Shown one piece after another: positions 58,504-64,000 of a stretch of 64,000 nucleotides of DNA. Source of the DNA: Irpex lacteus (taxonomy: Eukaryota > Basidiomycota > Agaricomycetes > Polyporales > Irpicaceae); assembly GCA_001986395.2 (NCBI GenBank), contig MQVO02000002.1, positions 2,542,001-2,606,000 on the forward strand. The letters are read 5' to 3'. The translations under genes were made by a program, and so were the position numbers. Numbering within the stretch: position 1 is the first letter of the stretch; every line of letters begins with the position of its first letter. The notes under the pieces were generated by a model. It did not search any database, was not told the origin of the DNA, and was given only the letters and a program-made list of their open reading frames with translations.

Positions 58504-60283
58504 AGTGCCCAAACGTATGAACCGTTCTGGACTGGGCGAGGATTGCCAGTAGGAAGGGGGAGAAAGAGACGAAACACGGTAACTTTACCAGTTGCTGGTC
58601 ATATATACCTCGAAACAGATCTGGGATGGTTGTTTATCAGCACCATAGAAGAGTGCACCTGCGTAGCGAAGAGTGTGCCATCTCTGCTGAGGTGGTGTTC
58701 AATCAGATCCTAACGTTGGAGAATGTTGTACTTGCCTCGTTCTACCACTCATTCTCTGAACCATGGTGTGACGGAGTATCCCATCATATGATTGTTGAAA
58801 CCCTCATGATTGAAAGATATCATGGTCAGATTCAATATCTAAACGAATGACAGGTGGCATATATTCATTAGTGGATGGATGAAGAAAGGGGAAATAACGA
58901 GACAGAGCTTACCCTACTTACGGGAAGGTTGCGAGGAACTTTGCAGGATACGTAGTTAACTGTCATTTCCTTGATGTGTTGCTATTGTCGTAATTGAAGA
59001 TTTATATCTCGGATCGCTGACTGCTAAGTAAGGCCAGCATTTTGAGACGTGACTTTCAGGCCAAAACAGAGGTGATAAGAGGAAGGGCCATTAGTCAGCG
59101 AGGTTCAGCGAGGCTGCTTCGACGAACGAGATGAACAGATCTCTTCGATACTGTAGTACTTTCGATCCGGTATGCATGCCATCGCAATATCTCGACGACC
59201 ACGATTCCATCTCTTCAACCGCCCGGCCTCATTCGAACTCTAATTCTAGCTATCAGCCGTAGAGAGAGTTGGGAGTACCTGGGTAAACAACAGTACCAAC
59301 CAGTGAGACGACGTAATCCAAGGTAAACTTATAACTTTGAGAGAAGAAGAAAAACTTACACATCAGCAGTGAGCGCTGGTGAGCTTCGAATGAATTTCCC
59401 TGAGCGCTTAGCAAATCTTCATTAATATCAGCGATGTAATGATGAGCTAGCAGGACAGTCTTCACTTTCGAGAGAGATCGCCCACGTACAGTTATGATAC
59501 GACCATATTTGAACATAACTGCTTGCTTCGCCTGGGATCCGATACTTGTTGCCGGGATACCTCAACAGCCAGAATGCCCAGGCTGCTTCCAAAGTACCGT
59601 GGGTAGGAATGATAGCCACTTCTAACTAGGACTGGAGATAAAGTCTCAACTGCGTCCGGCGAGGCAGGACGCACAGTGCTGAAGTCGGTGTAAAGCTTCA
59701 GCTACAGTGTCGGGCATTATTTTCTGCGTCTTTGAGTTACCAGTTAAGCGAGGAGCATAACATATATTACATCGATGCCCATCTTATTTCTGTGAGTAAT
59801 ATTTAGGTGGCCGTGATTGCGTCATAAATTCGAAGGCACTATACTGAGATAGAACATAGCGCAATCGTGAAACATGAGCTTCGTTGAAGCCTAGTTATAA
59901 AATGTGAGAATGACGCGTACGGAACAGAAATTCCTGACCTGTGACATGCAATGCATGTGGATAACAAAAAGTGTCGGAGTGCCGGTTATGTGAAGAAAGG
60001 CAACATGGAGAGTGCAGCGATGAGACTTCACCGGGATTATTGAGAGGCGGGCATTACTCTCGGATTGAGGGCTGTAGATCATATGCCTGATGTATATCGG
60101 TTGGCGAGATGGCTTGATACGGGTTCTAGGCGACAACATAGCATTGGGCGGCGGAGGTGAAGTATGATCGATAGCGATACAGATGGTGTTGTACAGAGTG
60201 ATGACATGAACTGCAGTCTATTTCTTGCCAGACCTAAAAATGATGCTCAGTTACGCTCTTTCGAGTTGGAAGTGAATGACTAC
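58504..60283. other. 1.8-kb region without a supported gene
   Basis: Leader and promoter of the DUF6533-type gene, then AT-rich sequence. Frames at 59253-59674 (minus) and 59891-60139 (minus) have non-family content and are interrupted. An old gene remnant is possible but not shown. Confidence 0.35.
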
Positions 60284-60621
60284 TCACTTCTTGATACCGC
60301 CACCAGGAGCTCCTCCTGCCATCGCAAGATGAGCCTCGTATGAACACTAGATACATAGCATATGTACAAACCTTTGAGAGCTGTATAGTGTGTTAGTTTG
60401 AGTGATGGAAGTATAGAGGTAAACCACGCACCTTTCTCCTTTGCTGCCTTTATAGCAGCGGCCTCTTCTTGCTTCCTCTTTTTGAAAGCAAGATCCTCCT
60501 CGTCCTCATCCTTCTTGTCCTTCTTCGGTGCCTGCACAGCCATCATTACGCAGAACAAGTCATCTTAGATACTGCTACGCACCTTGAGAGGCTTGAGCTT
60601 TCCACCCTGTCTGCTAGCCAT
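60284..60621 (-). CDS. TMA7: Tma7 translation-machinery-associated protein, with a 9-nt microexon
   Basis: Small ribosome-associated protein (CCDC72 in animals). Four exons, 60621-60583, 60531-60432, 60380-60372 and 60315-60284, total 180 nt, 59 residues. Exon 1 gives MASRQGGKLKPLK, exon 2 APKKDKKDEDEEDLAFKKRK and KQEEAAAIKAAKEK. Exon 3 is CTCTCAAAG alone, adding ALK; exon 4 gives GGAPGGGIKK and stop. The family pattern (GGK.KPLK, DEED.AFK, ending in GGIKK) is complete only with the microexon. Both flanking introns have standard ends (GTGCGT ... ATACAG; GTTTGT ... GGCAG). Confidence 0.93.
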
Positions 60622-61490
60622 GTGTGAGTCGTGAGTGTAAGTGGTTTGGTCAGAAACGGCAGGTCAAACCAGATTGATTGCGGATTTGATCAAAGTCGGG
60701 TTAGGGTTTCCCGGGACACCTGACTAGCGAAAAAGGAAGGTGTATTCAATAGGAGCGCGCGTGCGGGCTCGGCCGGGGTCACGTTCTAGAGACTTTTGAT
60801 AGGCGCGACGCGTCAAACAGTCCGGAGCATGTGGCTCGAATTTCTGCAAAGATTCCACGAAATGGAAAGGCGATTTATGCCCGTGTCGGCCTGCTACTCT
60901 TAGTGAGTCGGTTCTGGATACTGTATGCTAGGAAATAACGATTCGTAGTTGCTGGACGAGAGTTGTTGGGTGTTGTGGGTGCCAGCTGCGGGACGCTCCC
61001 CCTCGTCCGAGAGGCAGGAACTGCCAGGATCGACTGTCGCTCCACGGGCGGCTCTACTAAAACCTGGGGAAGCCACGTGGAAAAGAGCTGGCTGGGCCAA
61101 TCGGAAGTATCTTTGGTTGATGGGGAAGTGTGATCCGACTGAATTGGGAGAAAGATGGAGGAAGGAAGGGCGTGACCCGGCGACCCAGCGACCCAGCGAC
61201 GAACAGGCTGGGTGACCGCCCTGGGTCCAGTTCTCAGGTTGCCTACACGGGTTCATCAACAACGACCACCTGGCTGTGTGTCTCTCGCGTCCTTCTCGAC
61301 CTCAAAGCCGTCGTCGCTGACTCTTTGCACAGCGTCCCTTGTCGATTCAACCTGGCCGAGGCAACTCGAATTCAACAGTAACCTCCACCTCACTGTCTTT
61401 TCTTACCCCACACTCTTTTCCCGCCGCTCGTTCACACAATCCCGACTCGATCCCCACCACCTCCAAATTTCATCCGTGTGGTCACAGACA
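60622..61490. other. Divergent region before the GH13 gene
   Basis: 869 bp, promoters of TMA7 and the GH13 gene. It has a short repeat CGACCCAGCGACCCAGCGAC at about 61180-61200 and a single TTAGGG, which is not a telomere repeat. A pyrimidine-rich leader (TTTTCTTACCCCACACTC) precedes the GH13 ATG. Confidence 0.4.
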
Positions 61491-63737
61491 ATGTTGTCGT
61501 TGACAAAGGTTTGTTTCTACGCGTCGCTGCTGCACGCGGCGTTTGCTGCTACCGCCGAAGACTGGAAGAGCCGTTCGGTCTATCAGTGCGTGTGACCTCC
61601 AGTTTTTCATCCCATTCCCCTCACAGACTACTCCAGGATCATTACCGACCGCTACGCTCTGCCTGACGGCGCGGATCCCACCAAGTGCAACCCCGGTGCC
61701 CAGACATGGTGCGGCGGCACATGGAACACTATCCGTGGGAACTTGGACTACATTCAGAACGCGGGGTTCACTGCTAGTGAGTAGTGCGGGGGCAAGGATG
61801 GTGGCCAATTTGTTGAATATGTGCACCCTTTTAGTTTGGATCAGCCCGGTGTCGCAGAACTACGACGGTCCCCGTAGTGCTTACGGGGATGCCTACCACG
61901 GTTACTGGATCGCCGACGCTACCCAGCTCAACGACCGCTTTGGTACAGCGGATGACCTCAAGGCTCTCTCTGATGAAGTTCACAAGCGTGGCATGTAAGT
62001 GTCAGACGTGTTGTTTGTCGAGAGAGAATTTGAACGGTTCGGTTGGCAGGTACTTGATGGTCGATGTCGTAGTGAACAACGTCATGGCTACATCCCTTAC
62101 CCCGGACTACAGCAAGTACATGTTCAAGGACGCGGTTCGTTTTCCTTCTGCTCTCAATATCAATAGTCATCTAATCTGCAGTATAGGCGCACTATCACAC
62201 TTACTGCCCGGTGGACTGGAGCAACATCACCAGCGAGCAGAACTGCTGGCTCGGTGACACGAAAGTTCCTCTCCCTGACGTGAACACTGAGCTGCCAGAC
62301 GTCATTGCCGGTTATCAATCTTGGATCAAGGACCTTGTTCAGACGTACAACATCGACGGACTGCGTATTGATGCCGCCAAGTGTGTCACGACACAACTTT
62401 CCGTCATACAAAACTGACGTTTTATCATCGTTAGGCATATCCCTGCCGCCTTCTGGCCCAAGTTCTGTGGCGCCGCCGGTGTATTCTGTATCGGAGAGGT
62501 CTTCGGTGATGATATCGAGTACGTCGAGGCGGTACCGATGATCTTCGAAATAAAGTTTGACATGACTTTCCAGCTTTGCCGCCTCCTACCAAGGTCCTCA
62601 GGCGCTTGACTCGATCTTGAACTACCCGATGTACAACGCGCTTGTCGACGCATTCGCTATTCCCGGCAAGCAGAACATTTCGTCGCTTGTCGACACCATT
62701 GCGGTCTCCAAGCAGAAGTTCAAGGTGTGTGACGTAGACTTTCTTGTGGTATGTTTACTAAAAGCGACCTGCAGGAACCTGCCGTCTTGGGAAATTTCTT
62801 GGAGAACCAAGATCTTTCCCGCTGGGCGAACATGTCGGTCGACCCCCAGAGTCTGTGGAATGCCATGACCTTCAACTTCCTTTCTGACGGGTAAGTGCAT
62901 ATTGGTCAGTGTTTTACTGTGTTACTTACCTCTTGGTTCAGTATTCCCATTGTATACTATGGACAGGAGCAGGGCTTCTCGGGCAACGCTGACCCCGTAA
63001 GTAGTATTGCTACCTCTTTCTTTGTACTATCTGCTCATGCATGGGCTTCAGTGGAACCGTGAGCCGCTCTGGCCCTCCAACTATACCAACACCACGACAT
63101 ACCAGCTCATTACCAAGCTGAACGGTGTAAGTGGACCTCTGTTCTGGTGGATTGAACCTACATTGACAATTGTGATTATTAGTTACGAAACTACCTGATC
63201 AACTCGACCGACAGCTTCTTGAGCTCAGATATGCAAGTATTGTCCTCGACTGATATCGGCATTTCCGTTATGAAGGGCCCGGTCATCTCTGTTTTGACGA
63301 ACATTGGCTCTCCCGTACGTCATTTTTCGATAGAATGGCGCGCTTGCTTACTGAGGTCTTCTATCCACAGCCCAAGAACCTCTCCATGCCAGTCTACACG
63401 CCTTTCGCAGGAAACCTGATCACCCTTGAGTATGTAATACAACTTTGCTGGTGATTCTGTTGACTGACCATCTCGTAGCATCTTGACCTGCAAGCAATAC
63501 GTCGTCGGCAGTAACGGAACCTTGTCTGTATCATACGCACTTGGTGGCGTGCCGACCATTCTCGTGCCTCAAAGCGTGCTCGAAGGCTCTGGAATCTGTG
63601 GAGAGACAGCTGACGACAGCGTCCAACAATCTCAGGGCCAGCTGGCTACCTCGTCCGCTCTGACTGAGCTGCAGCGACCCGCTGCCGCCATCGTCGCGCT
63701 GGCACTGTTCGCAATGGGTTTAATGGTTGGCGCATGA
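61491..63737 (+). CDS. GPI-anchored GH13 enzyme, alpha-amylase fold, probable glucanotransferase
   Basis: Secreted, wall-bound GH13 protein. A signal peptide (LTKVCFYASLLHAAFAA) is followed by IITDRYALPDG, AIWISPVSQNYDG and DAYHGYW. Conserved region I reads DVVVNN, where amylases have His as the last residue; region II is GLRIDAAKH with the nucleophile Asp; region III CIGEVFGDD with the acid/base Glu; region IV FLENQD, with Gln for the usual His but the catalytic Asp kept. The C-terminus is a GPI-type tail (PAAAIVALALFAMGLMVGA). The two His changes match what I recall of the Aspergillus AgtA/AgtB 4-alpha-glucanotransferases of cell-wall alpha-glucan synthesis; that link is inference. About ten introns. 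Confidence 0.9.
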
Positions 63738-64000
63738 TTGTAACATTCGTTTGTGGTATTTCTACTTCTGGTCTTGGGCCTTCTCTAGCAGCATTTTTCT
63801 TTCTCTCAGTCATTCAAATACCCTTCGCATTTGTCGGTAGTCGAAACTACTGTATTATTTTGTTCGTAGGATCGTGGTGTACGGAGTATAATCGGAATCA
63901 GGAATCATCAACCGGTATGGAATAGCCAACACACACGTACAGGTTCTAGGACATGTCTGAATTCCCACCGGAAGAAGGTGTGGCCAGGTGGACGTCCAGA
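63738..64000. other. 3' flank of the GH13 gene
   Basis: 3' UTR and window edge; no further coding evidence. Confidence 0.4.

Noticed and set aside
59253..59674. Minus-strand frames as a second membrane-protein gene
   Set aside because: Frames are short, overlap, start at non-ATG codons or lack splice-consistent joins, and match nothing.
60695..60715. TTAGGG-containing stretch as telomeric sequence
   Set aside because: Only one unit; flanked by ordinary genes.

Overview
This is nuclear DNA of a filamentous basidiomycete, most likely an Agaricomycete. The genes are broken by many short introns of about 45-70 bp with GT...AG ends. The conserved proteins are fungal (Tim54, Tma7, Prp45/SNW, Mer3/Hfm1, CBC2). 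Two families are typical of mushroom-forming fungi: a DUF6533-type seven-helix membrane protein and an FDD123/Hsp30-like opsin relative. There is also an intact fungal Helitron. I cannot name the species.

Layout: 1-1468 holds the 5' part of NFS1 (minus, cut by the left edge), divergent from a two-RRM SR splicing protein (1755-3083). Tubulin cofactor E (3725-6046, minus) is divergent from a mitochondrial 3-hydroxyisobutyryl-CoA hydrolase (6344-8248). After a 1.5-kb gap come indoleamine 2,3-dioxygenase (9728-11171), RPA large subunit (11716-13957), Prp45/SNW (14307-16332) and Tim54 (17391-19043), all plus. The meiotic helicase Mer3/Hfm1 fills 19162-25852 on minus and shares a 230-bp divergent promoter with CKS1 (26083-26594).

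The accessory part of the window is an apparently autonomous Helitron (about 26.9-34.6 kb). Its gene reconstructs, with two short introns, to about 2490 residues: a degenerate retropepsin-like N-terminus, Cys clusters, a DUF6570-like region, a HUH/two-Tyr Rep domain and a PIF1 helicase with every motif intact. It sits between CKS1 and the metalloprotease STE23 (35555-39782).

The rest is mostly single-copy genes with wider spacers: a cytochrome P450 with a TATA box and a uORF (40173-42634, minus), a class I/II aminotransferase (43969-46247, minus), an unknown protein (48086-48860), cap-binding CBC2 (49221-50159) convergent with a two-RRM protein (50275-51148, minus), a retinal-lysine-less opsin relative (51903-52852), a SAM methyltransferase (53218-54358, minus), aprataxin (55172-56213), the DUF6533-type protein (56679-58503, minus), TMA7 with a 9-nt microexon (60284-60621, minus), and a GPI-anchored GH13 enzyme (61491-63737) whose two missing conserved histidines point to a cell-wall glucanotransferase rather than a plain amylase.

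Exon junctions were placed by eye from splice consensus and continuity of the protein family. CDS ends are given as the outer span of the coding exons. No tRNA, rRNA or CRISPR array was recognised.
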